This document shows positions 1 through 9,450 of a stretch of DNA of 64,000 nt, in pieces; within the stretch, counting starts at the first letter, position 1, and every line of letters begins with the position of its first letter. The notes under the pieces were generated by a model. The model had not been told where the DNA came from and ran no database searches. It was given only the letters and a program-made list of their open reading frames with translations. Made by a program: the position numbers and the translations under genes. The stretch covers positions 310,001 through 374,000 of the forward strand of contig JAGVSM010004517.1 in the NCBI GenBank assembly GCA_022494885.1. The letters are read 5' to 3'. Source of the DNA: Micrasema longulum (Eukaryota > Arthropoda > Insecta > Trichoptera > Brachycentridae).

Positions 1-49
1 CCAATAAGTGCGTCAGTATTTTTATTTAGACGTATAATTTACTCAAACA

Positions 50-170
50 TTTCAATTTTGGTGGCCATTTGCAACGAGTTGTAAATAACTCACTTTTAGC
101 AAATAGAAATTGAGTTGGGGTTGAAACCTCCGACCTCTGATTGACATTGGTGGTCACTTCATTCCTGTAA
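50..170 (-). repeat. SINE-3 fragment, antisense
   Basis: This is an antisense copy of the tRNA-headed family seen best at 37335-37555. Shared blocks are the GGCCATTTGCAACGAGTTG segment, the TAAATAACTCACT segment and the GAGTTGGGGTTGAAACCTCC part next to the tRNA-like head. The head itself is degraded. Confidence 0.6.
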
Positions 171-785
171 GATACACTATCAACTCTTCACAATTGGCTG
201 ACCTAAACTTCAAATACGGGGATGAATAAATATGCAAAACCATGAACAGGAGATCAATTTATTAAAAATTGGAAGCTTCACAACGAATAAAGTATTTGAA
301 CTTATTACGTATTTATAAAAAATATTATAAATTATATAAGTAATCTATCTTGCCTGTGTGGACAGTATATCGTCGGGTTTCTGGAACAAGTTTGTAAATG
401 ACATTTTACTAGTTGTAACAAATCAACAATTTAAATAAAACCGCTGGCCGAATATGTTATATTATTATTTTTGTATTTATAAAATAATGCATATTTTATT
501 TACTTTTTATACAATGATTATTTGTTGCCAGTTATAAAGAACTCTCATTTATGGAAAAGTTGTAGTAACTAACTTGTGCCAGAAAGCCGACGCATTGATA
601 CTTGGGAGAATTGTAAGCGTTTTCAAAGGGAGGGTTTTGCAACTATCAATAATTGTTGCCCTTTATAATATTTTGCATTTGTTTTGTTCTTGTTTTATAT
701 TCTTAATATTTATATTATTATTTTTTTGCCTAATTTTTAATTGTGTTTGTTAAAAAAATTCAAAACATTATTTTCAGTATTTTCC
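171..785. other. AT-rich stretch, no gene seen
   Basis: No convincing coding frame or RNA gene is visible. A short CCGCTGGCCGAATATGTTATATT stretch near 441-463 resembles retrotransposon 3' ends, but too little remains to classify. Confidence 0.4.
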
Positions 786-789
786 ACTT

Positions 790-1130
790 TCCAAATTTTT
801 GTGGACAAGAACTGGTTTTAACAACAATTCAACATCTCTGTTGTAATATGTTTATATTGATAACTCCCAAGGGGATTGAATCTAGTTTCTATCTACAAAA
901 AAATAAAAAAAACTCAAAATAATATTTATAAAACCAGCTGGTCCAAGAAGAAGTATAAAAAATTTAATGTATTTTCAGGCGTCGCCTAGTATCTGAGTGA
1001 AATTATTCAATTAGATGAATCTCGACCGCTTGAACAAAGGTTTCAGTTCTTTTACTTCACAAAGATCATAAATTGAAGGAATTTAGACGCTTAAATATAG
1101 GCAGAATGGTAAAGGCAACACTTATACTTA
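790..1130 (-). repeat. Family A unit, antisense, with a forward stub
   Basis: A short forward piece (TTTGTGGACAAGAACTGG, about 796-816) flips into an antisense unit. The antisense part runs from the CATCTCTGTTGTAATATG block near 831 through CCCAAGGGGATTGAATC, GGACCAGCTGG (reverse strand), GGCGTCGCCTAGTA and the GGCAGAATGGT end near 1110. This is one of the most complete copies and helps define the unit of about 390 bp. Confidence 0.75.
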
Positions 1131-1170
1131 TACCATATACCTTGCCTTATTTTCCCTTGAATAAAATATT

Positions 1171-1368
1171 CTTCAACAATATTTTGAGTTTGTCCAAATT
1201 TTTGTAGGCAGGGACTGGATTCAACTCCCTGGGGAGCTGTCAATATTAACATATAACAACAGAGATGTAGAACATTTTAGAGAAGGTAATATAGAAGTCT
1301 AGGCATCTACAAGGCTTATGACCTGTCATTGGCTGGTTTAAGTGGCCAATTACACACTGTGTAACATT
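1171..1368 (+). repeat. Family A unit, forward, 3'-truncated
   Basis: The copy begins at the TTCAACAATATTTTGAGTTT block. It continues through GGGACTGGATTCAACTCC, ACAACAGAGATGTAGAACA, AAGTCTAGGCATCTAC and CATTGGCTGGTTTAAGTGG to the CACACTGTGTAACATTC block. It is head-to-head with the antisense unit just upstream, so the pair could fold back. It is truncated where SINE-4 sequence takes over near 1369. Confidence 0.8.
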
Positions 1369-1545
1369 CAGGTTGAGGTTCTGAGTTCGTTTCTTAGGAG
1401 GATCAACATGAAATATTCGCAATATTTTCCTGTTTCTAGACTGGCACCCAACCCGTAAGACTTATCTTTTATCACCTTACCTTCTACTTTACCAATGCAG
1501 TGCTCTTTACACCATCAGGTGCAGAATATGATTTAGTGATGACGA
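1369..1545 (+). repeat. SINE-4 3' part
   Basis: Only part of the tRNA-like head remains. The body matches other SINE-4 copies: GATCAACATGAAATATTCG, the CTGGCACC segment, AAGACTTATCTTTTATCACC, ACCAATGCAGTG and CACCATCAGGTGCAGAA near the 3' end. Confidence 0.65.
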
Positions 1546-1994
1546 TATATTTTTTTTGTAAAGGCACTTTAAACTTTTTGTATTACAAATGATTGATAAT
1601 ACGCTTCAATGAGGAAGTTCATTTTTTTTATTTATTTGTTAATAGAATATTAAACAAAGGAATTTTTTTTTTTTTATATCGTATTATCAGGGCTATGATT
1701 TTTTAAAGTTTTATATTTCTGAAATAACTCCGCTTGTGACGTCAGAGGTTGTTCTATGGCAGTTCTTCCGATTGGTTCGTTTACGGCTACCAAACCGGAT
1801 ATCCTTCAAAGCTCTCATATCATTGGATAAATTCATATAAACCAGTGACGTCATTCAAAGTATTGCGTTTGTATGTTAATAAACATACTTTTTTTTTTTT
1901 TCGCACATTTTAAAGAAATTTTACCGTACGTTAAATCCTCTAATTTTACCGCGCGCAAGAAAACATTTTTTGTATCCAATTTCCCGTAGGGCTA
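1546..1994. other. AT-rich stretch with two TGACGTCA sites
   Basis: No gene is seen. Two perfect CRE-type octamers, TGACGTCA, lie at 1737-1744 and 1846-1853, about 100 bp apart, flanking a more GC-balanced block. Whether this is a regulatory element or an unrecognised repeat cannot be told from sequence alone. Confidence 0.4.
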
Positions 1995-2010
1995 AAGTTC
2001 CTCATTGGTA

Positions 2011-2075
2011 AACTAATGCAGTGCCATATCACTTTCAGGTGTGGAAAGAAAGGGGAATGATGAAATAAATTATTA
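2011..2075 (+). repeat. SINE-4 3' end fragment
   Basis: AATGCAGTGCCATATCAC, then GTGTGGAAAGAAAGGGGAATG, matches the 3' terminal block of SINE-4 (compare the reverse strand near 33705-33760). Confidence 0.5.
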
Positions 2076-2613
2076 TTTGTGTATGTGAAAAATGCAGATT
2101 ATTCAACTCGATAAATATTTTGGTGGCGGCCATAGTGCTTCCTGCTTCGCCGATCTTCTTATTTAGGCGTGGCATATTTAATTCATGATTTACCGTATAT
2201 TTATAGCAATCGACGAATAACGCCAACGCCGAGAACTCCCCCTCTACAATATTTAGCTCACCCCCAAAAACATCCCCTGGAAACGTTCGCCGGGGGTGAA
2301 AGTTTTTTCGTAATATAATGCTATTGGAAAAATGCGATGCGTGTGGGTAAAACTGCGAGGGGAGGCTCATTGAAGCATGAATGAGATTTTTGTGTGTGGA
2401 CGCTGAGTTATATCGAGGGAAAGCGGGATGTAGATAAGGCTGCCATTTTGAATGTCGTGTGTGCAAAAAAAATAATCTTACAGATACTGATATTTGAACA
2501 GAAACGGAGAAATAATGTTTAAGAATTTTCATTCCTCTCGTTCTTACCTTTCCAGTTTTACTCCCTATTCTCTTCATAGTATTGTGCAGATTTTCACTAA
2601 AATGAACTTCCAT
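2035..2613 (-). other. Longest open frame in the window (192 codons), coding status unproven
   Basis: This minus-strand frame runs 192 codons from an ATG near 2613 to a stop at 2035. I recognise no domain, signal peptide or transposon motif. The product would be basic and rich in His, Asn, Phe and Ser, with a central segment containing FPGDVFGGELNIVEGEFSAL. Local base composition (about 2200-2440) is clearly more GC-rich than the surroundings, which lengthens chance open frames. The last codons run into the SINE-4 fragment at 2011-2075, so at least the C-terminus is probably not a conserved host protein. Options are a host exon, a conserved non-coding block that is open by chance, or an unrecognised repeat. 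I cannot decide between them. Confidence 0.2.
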
Positions 2614-2615
2614 TT

Positions 2616-3170
2616 TAATAAAATGAAATAAATAAAACAGTTATGTTTTTAACCTGTAATTTCTATTTTTTTTAAATTTTTTTTTTTTATTATTAATAAA
2701 ACATAAAATACAAAAAGTACATATTATACTCCCAGGAGTTATTAAAGAAACTTATTTGGGACCATACTTAAGAAAAAACATTTTTTTGACAATACATAAT
2801 ATCATACATTTTAATACATCCGAAATAGAAAGAAAACAAAAAAAATGTTTTCTTTATTTTATTTTGTAACAAAATTTTAATCAAAACATTATATTTATAC
2901 CATATGTTCTTATTTGCCTTTTTATTTTTTTAATCAGACGGTTTGATTGGTAGAAAATTAAAAATAGCCCTTACAAGTAAACAAATTGTATAAATGAATA
3001 AATAATATATTGAAGTTTAAATATTTTCGGAAACGAGTATGGAGAAATTGACAAGTTTCGTTTTCCATTGTCGGGTTTACAGATTTTAAAAAAAATACGG
3101 CAATTAAATAAAAATCATCATCATCAATCGTAATACCGATGAAGGTGTATGGTGGGTTTTGCGTGTTGTA
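2616..3170. other. AT-rich stretch, no gene seen
   Basis: Poly-T and A-rich runs resemble an antisense retrotransposon 3' region (about 2670-2860), and a short ATC trinucleotide run lies at 3116-3127. Nothing else is recognisable. Confidence 0.4.
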
Positions 3171-3215
3171 TTAATTGGTGTCCTGACAGAAAAATCGGTA
3201 AGTGGTTTTATAATA
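3171..3215 (+). repeat. Deleted copy of the CCTGAC...GGTAAG motif
   Basis: TTAATTGGTGTCCTGAC is followed at once by AGAAAAATCGGTAAG. The same flanks occur on the minus strand at 32735-32800, where they enclose a 30-40 nt hairpin-forming core. This copy has lost that core. Confidence 0.4.
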
Positions 3216-3504
3216 TTTTTTTTGAAATTTAGTTAAATGTTTGACCGCAAAGTTAATGCTTAAATATTAATAATATTAAATAACCCTTATTGTTAACTTA
3301 TTTGTTTTGCCTAAAACTGTTATAATTTTGGAAAATGCTTAATTGTGTACCTACCTGCCTTTATGTAACATTTTGTTTTTATTTATGCATATCTAAAGCA
3401 TAACTTTTAAAATACCTTTTAAAAAAAACTGTATGTTAGATACGCATTTACTAGAACTGCATATTAATTTTGGTAATAAAACTCTTGAATTGTAATTTTA
3501 TACC

Positions 3505-3560
3505 TGTCATCCAAATGCCCTTTGGGCGTATACAATGAATAAATATTATCAAGGATTATT
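3505..3560 (+). repeat. Non-LTR retrotransposon 3' end
   Basis: ATGCCCTTTGGGCGTATAC is followed by AATGAATAAATATT. The pattern recurs at 4785-4840 and, antisense, near 25525-25545. It looks like the 3' terminus of a severely truncated LINE copy. Confidence 0.45.
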
Positions 3561-3664
3561 ACCCGTCATTATCTAGTTAAATGATTCCGTGTCTGGGTGG
3601 ATGAAAAATACAGTTCTTAAAAACAAATACCGCCTATACATTGATTACATAACACCTATTTTCC

Positions 3665-4040
3665 TTTTCGGATGCGAATCGTAGCATCTCACTGGGCCCA
3701 ACACAGAAAACTATTGAGTTTTGATAAACACAACACTAGAAGAATACTGGATGTGTGGTGGTTCGGCTTTGTCAATAATCTTGAAACAAGACAATAGACG
3801 CAGCAACATCTAGTGTTATCGGTTATCAAGCGAAGGCAATACAGCTCGCTGGTTATCTATTACGGATGCCTTTCGGGAGCCTTGACTACCCTTGCGAAAG
3901 GAATTCTGGTCGTCCATGGCTGTCAGTTCGTCGGCAGTTCATGTTTAAAATATGGGATGCGAATCTGGTTAGGGAAACACAAGATTTAGCCATAGACAGA
4001 AAAGTCTGAAGATATTTCGTGGATACCATATGCTTTATCT
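3665..4040 (+). mobile_element. LINE reverse-transcriptase ORF, C-terminal remnant (RTE-like)
   Basis: Broken forward frames read FDKHNTRRILDVWWFGFVNN, then LETRQ, stop, TQQHLVLSVIKRRQ. After a frameshift they read AGYLLRMPFGSLDYP, NSGRPWLSVRRQFMFKIWDA and NLVRETQDLAIDRKV, stop, RYFVDT. The order matches the region after the polymerase domain in RTE-like non-LTR elements: an LRRILGVRW-like segment, a GHLLRM-like segment, an RGRPRxxWxxQ-like segment, then a DRxxWRxFVD ending. At least two stops and one frameshift make it a pseudogene. The piece at 52622-53112 (minus) is the same family. It is 5'-truncated and followed directly by SINE-4 sequence. Confidence 0.75.
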
Positions 4041-4240
4041 AGGAGCGGACACAAATTAAGTCAGTAGGAAATAAAACCAGAATCGACAAATGTTTTGACT
4101 CGATATCTGCTCTTAGGAAAAAAGGCAAAAGAAATCAATTAAACGTCGGTAACTCCGCCTCGTAGTATAGTAATACTCATGTTCGACTACCATGCTTAAG
4201 AACCCGGTTCGATCCCTGTCTGTTTACACTTCTTTATTAA
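4041..4240 (+). repeat. SINE-4 with 5' extension, head only
   Basis: The 5' block (TTTTGACTCGATATCTGCTC) is shared with 5741, 44795 and 56216. It precedes a tRNA-like head, CGCCTCGTAGTATAGTAATA, with a B-box-like CCGGTTCGATCCCTG. The copy stops before the usual SINE-4 body, just upstream of SINE-1. Confidence 0.6.
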
Positions 4241-4251
4241 AGATTCTATAT

Positions 4252-4420
4252 TGGCAGCCTCCGTAATGTAGTGGTCAAGACGCTTGACTCACACACGGAA
4301 GGTTCCCAGTTCGATTCCCGGTGAGAACACAAAAAAATTCTCAAGCCTCGGTGATCTGTGATGTAATTCAAAACTGTAATTGGGTCTTCTGGCCTGTTGT
4401 TGTGCAAAAAAAAAAAAGAA
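4252..4420 (+). repeat. SINE-1
   Basis: The tRNA-derived head carries an A-box-like GTAGTGGTCAAGACGCTTG and a B box AGTTCGATTCCCGG. The body has TCTCAAGCCTCGGTGATCTG and TGTAATTCAAAACTGTAAT. The 3' end is CCTGTTGTTGTGC plus an A run. The same structure recurs at 21068-21266 and 48272-48428 (antisense). Pol III transcription mobilised by LINE machinery is expected for such elements. Confidence 0.85.
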
Positions 4421-4784
4421 CATAAGTTGGAATAAATTGTTTTTGTAGAATAAAACAGAGTGAGACAAATTATTGGGAACATGTGTTTCTCTCTGCGTAC
4501 TGTTTAATTGAAATATTGCGTATTGTATCTCTTTCGTGTATCTTTTAAAAAAAAATATTCTTACACTGTATAATATTTACCAGTCTGAAGATGCTCTTAG
4601 AGGCCTATAGAGGGTAAAAGCGCCAATTGATCGAATAAACAAGTGGAAGTGCACCAAGTATTTTTTATTAGTAACTTATTTATAAATATAAGATATTTCA
4701 TCATTACAATGGAATTTCATCAAGAATTGTCAATAAATAACTGAAATCAAATTTGTTATACCCAAACTCTTTTATTTTAATTTA
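4421..4784. other. AT-rich stretch, no gene seen
   Basis: A block near 4583-4650 (CAGTCTGAAGATGCTCTTAG, then GAATAAACAAGTGG) resembles the 3' ends of unclassified insect repeats. No gene is visible. Confidence 0.35.
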
Positions 4785-4840
4785 AACCTGTCACGTCTGT
4801 CACGCCTTTTGGGCGAATATAGATAATAAATTGATTAAAT
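4785..4840 (+). repeat. Non-LTR retrotransposon 3' end
   Basis: CACGCCTTTTGGGCGAATAT followed by AATAAATTGATTAAA repeats the 3'-end pattern at 3505-3560. Confidence 0.4.
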
Positions 4841-4914
4841 TAAAAATACAGCACAAACATGTACATACAAAAATACTCAAAAAAATAGATAATTAAGGTA
4901 CCTCGATAGATGTT

Positions 4915-5045
4915 TCTTTTTAATGAAAACCATTGCCATCCCACGAAGCGATGAAAAAGACCCAGCATCACTTTTCTTTTTCGGTAACTCATTAAACATC
5001 TTTAATCATTGAAGTAACAAATTGTTCAGAGTTGCCTTGAGTCTG
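4915..5045 (+). repeat. Family B copy
   Basis: CCATTGCCATCCCACGAAGC, then TTCGGTAACTCATTAAACAT, then TTGTTCAGAGTTGCCTTGAG match the copies at 38311-38525 and 38930-39085. The class is unknown. Confidence 0.6.
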
Positions 5046-5740
5046 ATGATACAACAATATAGTGTTGAAAGTATCTATTTATTTTTGTATGTAAAGAAGG
5101 AGTGTTATGACGTTCTATCCTCTCTGCGTTCCTATGTGGAGAAATACTCGGTATTTGTGATGGTTTGTCACAAGGTGGCCATAGTGTCAAAACCTTATTT
5201 TATTAGATCAAAAACCCATGCAGGATTTTTTAAACATCGTATAAAGTAAGAGCATAAAAGTACATAATATACTCGTATTGAACGAAGGCTTAACTACACA
5301 TTACATATGGCTTCCCCTATTCGAAACACCCCTCACGTAAATCGATATCAGAACTTATTGGAAGGAATTCAAATTTACGAATGTGATCGAATTTTACGGC
5401 CGCCATTCTCTTTTCCTATTTTTTTTGTTTGTTTGATAACGCTCATATTATTTTCCTCTTTACTTTTTTTCTTCTACTCGTACTTGGTCTTTCCATTACA
5501 CAATTACATTTAGGGGAGTTTTTTTTTCATTCACCGACGGACAGCTCGGGGCTTATTTTAAGGGTGGATTTTTTATCAAACGCATACCAATCATATTCGT
5601 TAGACGAGGTGATTCAAAATATTTATACTCGATTTTTTTAAATGCTTTTTTCCTACATTAACTAAATTTTGTATCGATTTTTTATAGACTTACATAGTGT
5701 AAAATACCCGATTTTTATTTATTTAAGGATTACAGTTTCG
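5046..5740. other. Anonymous DNA, no gene seen
   Basis: Only short overlapping frames without recognisable features are present, together with T-rich tracts. Confidence 0.4.
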
Positions 5741-5990
5741 TGTGTAAAATAAAACTAGAATCTTGTACAAGTGTTTTTGATACAACAGCTTATCTTAGGT
5801 AAAATTCTTCAAAAAGACAATCTAATGGAAGTAAGTCAGTCTTGTTCGTTCGCCTACTATGATTGGGATCCCTAGTTTAATTCCTCACAAGGACATAAAA
5901 AAAGTTGTTTAAACATCATTTTACACAGCAATATTTTATTTTCCGTCGACGTCAAACTCAAAACGTAAGACTGATGATTTTGCCTTTATC
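5741..5990 (+). repeat. SINE-4 (extended form), 5' portion, interrupted
   Basis: The copy contains the 5' extension (AATCTTGTACAAGTG, ACAGCTTATCTTAGG), a tRNA-like head (GTTCGTTCGCCTACTATG, with GTTTAATTCCTCACAAGG as the decayed B-box area) and a body to AAAACGTAAGACTGATGATT. It is cut at CCTTTATC by the hAT-type element and resumes at 6910. Confidence 0.7.
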
Positions 5991-6909
5991 CAGTGGCCGG
6001 CAAATCGCGGCTTGCGAGCCGCATGCGGCTCTTGAGACACTCGAGTGCGGCTCACACGCAAGTTACACTTTTTGTTCAATTTATTTGATCTGCGGGTTCT
6101 ATAGAAGAACGTCTAGGACTATTGTTTTTTTTTAAGGATATTTCAAATACCGTAATCGAATGCATGAAGAAGCATCATATTAAACTTAATGAAAATATGA
6201 CCGAAGTGAGAACGGTCTTTTTTCTATTTTTAAAGCAAAAATTAATCACGTGATAATTTTTTACCATTGTATCATTCATCAAAAGCCGATTTTTTTTTTA
6301 AATTTTATGTATTTGGTGATCAAGATTGTCAACACAATAGGGAAATATCATATACTATGAATACTGATAAAAATAAATGAAATAGATTTAGAATCATTAA
6401 TTGTATATTCAAAATCAATGTGGATATTGTGAAGAAATTTTTTTATACATTTTTTTATTTTTAAATACGTCCCTAGAAAAACGCGACATGATTGGCCTTG
6501 ATAGTTGTTCTTAACAAATTTGAATGGTTAGGAATAAATAAACATGAATCGTGACGTATTAGGGGCGTGGCCAATGGAATGACGGTTTATGAATTCAAAA
6601 TTACAAATTAAAAAATATTTTTTGTGCTACTAATCAGTAACATTTTTTTTAGTTTTTTTATTGGACAGTATTTAAAAATAAAAAAAAAGTTATATTTCCC
6701 TATTATTGTTAAATCTCGTTTACATTGCTAATATAAATAATGTTTACTCAATAACAGAGAGTAAATACGGAAAGCTTCGCTTCATAATGAGGTGCGTTGG
6801 CTTTTAAGAGGAAACCGTTTAAAACGAAAAGAAATTTGGCTCTCAAAAGAAATCTTAATCGTCGTAATGCTGATCTTTGGCTCTTTTGACAAAAGTTTGC
6901 CGATCACTG
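5991..6909. mobile_element. hAT-type non-autonomous element, 919 bp
   Basis: The left end is CAGTGGCCGGCAAATCGCGG. The reverse complement of the right end is CAGTGATCGGCAAACTTTTG, so the first 14 bases of the termini match at 12 positions. The flanks are CCTTTATC (5983-5990) and CCTTAATC (6910-6917), an 8 bp target-site duplication with one mismatch, which is the hAT size. No transposase frame is visible inside. The sub-terminal GCGGCTTGCGAGCCGCATGC is a strong GC-rich hairpin of the kind transposases bind. It sits inside a SINE-4. Confidence 0.8.
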
Positions 6910-6965
6910 CCTTAATCAAATAGATGATGCACTGCATTCAGTTTATCAATGCAATGCTTTACAAA
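6910..6965 (+). repeat. SINE-4, 3' portion after hAT insertion
   Basis: CCTTAATCAAATAGATGATG, then CACTGCATTCAG, then TATCAATGCAATGC continue the SINE-4 body exactly where the copy at 5741-5990 stops. Confidence 0.65.
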
Positions 6966-7040
6966 TTTATTTTTTTGCGGCAATTGGACTTTTAAATAAA
7001 TATTTTGAAAAAAAAATATGTTGACTTTCTCTGTCAACAG

Positions 7041-7245
7041 GCGCCGTGGTGCAGTTGGTTAGACGCTTAACTGTGAAATTGGCGTCACGGGTTCGATTCC
7101 CGCCAGTTGCAAGAAAAAAATCTAAGAAAGTTTTTTTCTCAATTGGTCTGGGTGTTGTGGTGTATTTTTCATTACCTTCTCCCATACCCCCTCTAACCCA
7201 CCTGCTGACAATTTCAAAATAGAGGCTAAGCGGGTTATTACTTTA
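7041..7245 (+). repeat. SINE-2
   Basis: The tRNA-derived head is GCGCCGTGGTGCAGTTGG, then GACGCTTAACTGTGAAATTG, with a clean B box GGGTTCGATTCCCGCCAG. The body has GTCTGGGTGTTGTGGTGTAT and CTCTAACCCACCTGCTGAC. A second, antisense copy at 32862-33025 lacks the B box. Confidence 0.8.
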
Positions 7246-7855
7246 AAAATAAAATAATGTATATAATAACAAACACCTACAAAACCGTAAAAGAATTAAG
7301 TGGTAAACCAACTAAAGTTTTAAAAAAGACACATGACTCTTTCACTAGCTGCATCACATTTTTAGCAAATATTACGTTGCTTGCTAAAAACTCGAAATAA
7401 AAAGATTGCGAATCATGATACATACATGTAGAAACATTCATGTGAGAATTTTTTTTTTAATATGAATTATACTTTTTTATTATGTGGAGGGCATTTTAAA
7501 TTTAGGTAAAAAAAAGCCGTGTTGAGCGGAAATGTTTTGAAAAAAAAGTAAATATCTTATTATGGTTGCTAACCACACATTCGTAATGACAATACCAAAT
7601 AATAATCATGATAAAAATATAGTTATAGCTACATCCACTGAATAGAGTATTTAATATATCTGTGCCTACATCATATCTTTGAAAAAATATATCCTTAACT
7701 GCAAATACACGGGAAAAAAATTTGAGTTGAATTTTTAGTCTTCAATTTATAGAAAAAAACAAAACTGAAAAAAATATCAATTAATACATTTTTGGTGTAA
7801 ATAATTATTTTAAGCAAGTGGTTTCGTTTTTATCAGCGCAAAACTTTTCAATCTC
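7246..7855. other. AT-rich stretch, no gene seen
   Basis: A-rich and T-rich runs. No gene or recognised repeat. Confidence 0.4.
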
Positions 7856-8407
7856 TCTCACTTTTTTATAATGTTCTTCACAACCCTTGCGCTCCAAAAT
7901 ATCTTGCTGATTTTATTTACCTTTCTGATCATGGTCGTTCGCTTCGTTCTTTTTAGGAGCGAACACTTTCCATTCCTCGACATAGCACATCATTTTCAGC
8001 TATTCCTATTCCATTTAAGATGCTAGACTTTGGAATGAGCTACCTCTTCATATTTAAATTGCACCTTCTAAACCACCTAAAAAAAACGCCTGAAAAATTA
8101 TTAAATATCCTCAGAATCCTATTTTAATGATAAAAAAATTTAAAATATTTTTTTTATCCCTTTTCTTTCGTTGTTTCCTCTTTATCTCTCCTATCTGTAC
8201 TCATTATCTGATTCCACATTCCTCATCCTTTCATATGTATTACTTTCTTTTTTAAAAGTATATTTGGTCAAGCATTATCTCCCAATTTAAAAAAAAGCTA
8301 TTTTTTTTTATTAATAAGGTTTTTTTTTATGTATGTATTTTTGTTTTTGACCAGTCTGTTTTTTGGTTGGCAGGAAGATATTGCTTTTAGCAATATGTTC
8401 GCCGAAT
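7856..8407 (+). mobile_element. CR1-like LINE, extreme C-terminus and 3'UTR
   Basis: Broken frames encode APKYLADFIYL, then DHGRSLRSF, stop, ERTLSIPRH, and after a frameshift DARLWNELPLHI. This is the R...P...F...S...A.RLWNELP signature found at the end of CR1/jockey-superfamily ORFs. The 3'UTR block GACCAGTCTGTTTTTTGG, AGATATTGCTTTTAGCAATA is shared with 35549-36100 and 12975-13031. The L2 fragment abuts or interrupts the far 3' end. Confidence 0.7.
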
Positions 8408-8808
8408 AATAATAATAAAAATAATTGGCTGATTTATATAGCGCCATTTTCGTAAAAAATCACCTCAAGGGCGCTTTACAATTGTATATCTAAACTTACA
8501 TTCTAACTAAACTTAAGTGATACATATTTCCAGATTTAAAATTGAGGGTATGATAGTTTAAGGAAGTGGGATTTTAGTTGGGATCTGAACTGACTGGGAC
8601 GGAAGTCGATGATTCTTAAGTTTGAAGGCAATTGGTTCCAGGCAGAGGGGCCGGCGGCGGCAAAAGCACGATCTCCAAATCTAGTGTTTGGGGAGCGCCG
8701 GATTTCAACAAGTTTTCCTCTTCCTGAATCAAATGCTGACCAAAGAGTAGATTTTCTTTGACATGTATTTTCCCTAATACAAAGGTCCGAAGAACTTATT
8801 CTTTGCAC
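8408..8808 (-). mobile_element. L2-like LINE, C-terminus and 3' end, antisense
   Basis: On the minus strand a 90-codon open frame (8808 to 8536) ends an L2/CR1-type ORF. It contains RISSSDLCIRENTCQRKSTL, and GDRAFAAAGPSAWNQLPSNL followed by an FRSQLKSHFLK tail, the typical GDRAF...WN.LP...SFK..LK.HL motif. Downstream the minus strand reads TTGTAAAGCGCCCTTGAGGT, then GGCGCTATATAAATCAGCCA and an ATT repeat, which is the classic L2 3' terminus. It is markedly more GC-rich than its surroundings (GCCGGCGGCGGC near 8650). It is 5'-truncated near 8808-8816, and the flank after it resembles the CR1-like 3'UTR at 36076-36105, so it may be nested. Confidence 0.85.
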
Positions 8809-9078
8809 TTGAAGTTTAAAAATGAAATAAATAAAGCAAAAATGTGAATTAATTAATAGTCATATATATGTAAATACGTATTGTTGGTTTTTACGGTTGC
8901 AGTGTAATTTAAGCATTTTGCTATGGCACAAAATGGTATCTGCGTATCATCACGTCTGATTACGATGAGAATCAGTTAAGAGAAATCGCGGTCTGACTTT
9001 TCTTAATTCAAACAATTTCTTGTATTTTCTCCCTGGTATATTGCACTTGAGCAATTTTTTTTTACACTATAGATACTC

Positions 9079-9450
9079 ATCAGTGGCGTATTCCTATAGG
9101 TTTTTTCTTGTTGATAAATTGTTTCTTATGAGAGCTACGACCATTCAAATACCCTTAAAAGCGCCCAGTTTTATCTGTCAACTTCGAAAGTACGATTTAT
9201 AAATATTTTTGAAAAATAGAAAAGGTACCGACACATAAAAAAGCACTTTGAGACTCTTAAAAAAAATCGGTTCAGTTTTGGGGTGCGAAAATCGTGAATT
9301 CGGTTTTGTCAATTTTAGTTAGGCATAGTCAGTCTTAAGTGCAGTTGTCTTTTTTGCACAGTGTCGGGGAGATTTTTGCGAAAGAGTGACAGAAAAAACT
9401 ATGCTCAAATACCTATTTTTTTTAATGCTTCACCGGCGTATCCTCTTAAG
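9079..9450 (+). repeat. Family C copy
   Basis: The copy starts TCAGTGGCGTATTCCTATAG and aligns throughout with the reverse complement of 40285-40620. Shared blocks are TCGGTTCAGTTTTGGGGTGC, TTTTAGTTAGGCATAGTCAG, TTTTGCACAGTGTCGGGGAG and CTCAAATACCTA. It ends TTCACCGGCGTATCCTCTTA, similar to its own start but in direct orientation. The class is unknown. Confidence 0.6.

Noticed and set aside
4252..4340. tRNA gene-like sequence with A and B boxes (also at 7041, 21068, 37335, 52746)
   Set aside because: The same head is followed by the same non-tRNA body in several copies, the acceptor stem does not close, and target duplications are present in at least one; these are SINE heads, not tRNA genes.
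4583..4650. CTGAAGATGCTCTTAGAGGCC...GTAAAA, considered as a hammerhead ribozyme
   Set aside because: The CUGANGA box fits only as CUGAAGA and the GAAA box is not at the right place, with no third helix.
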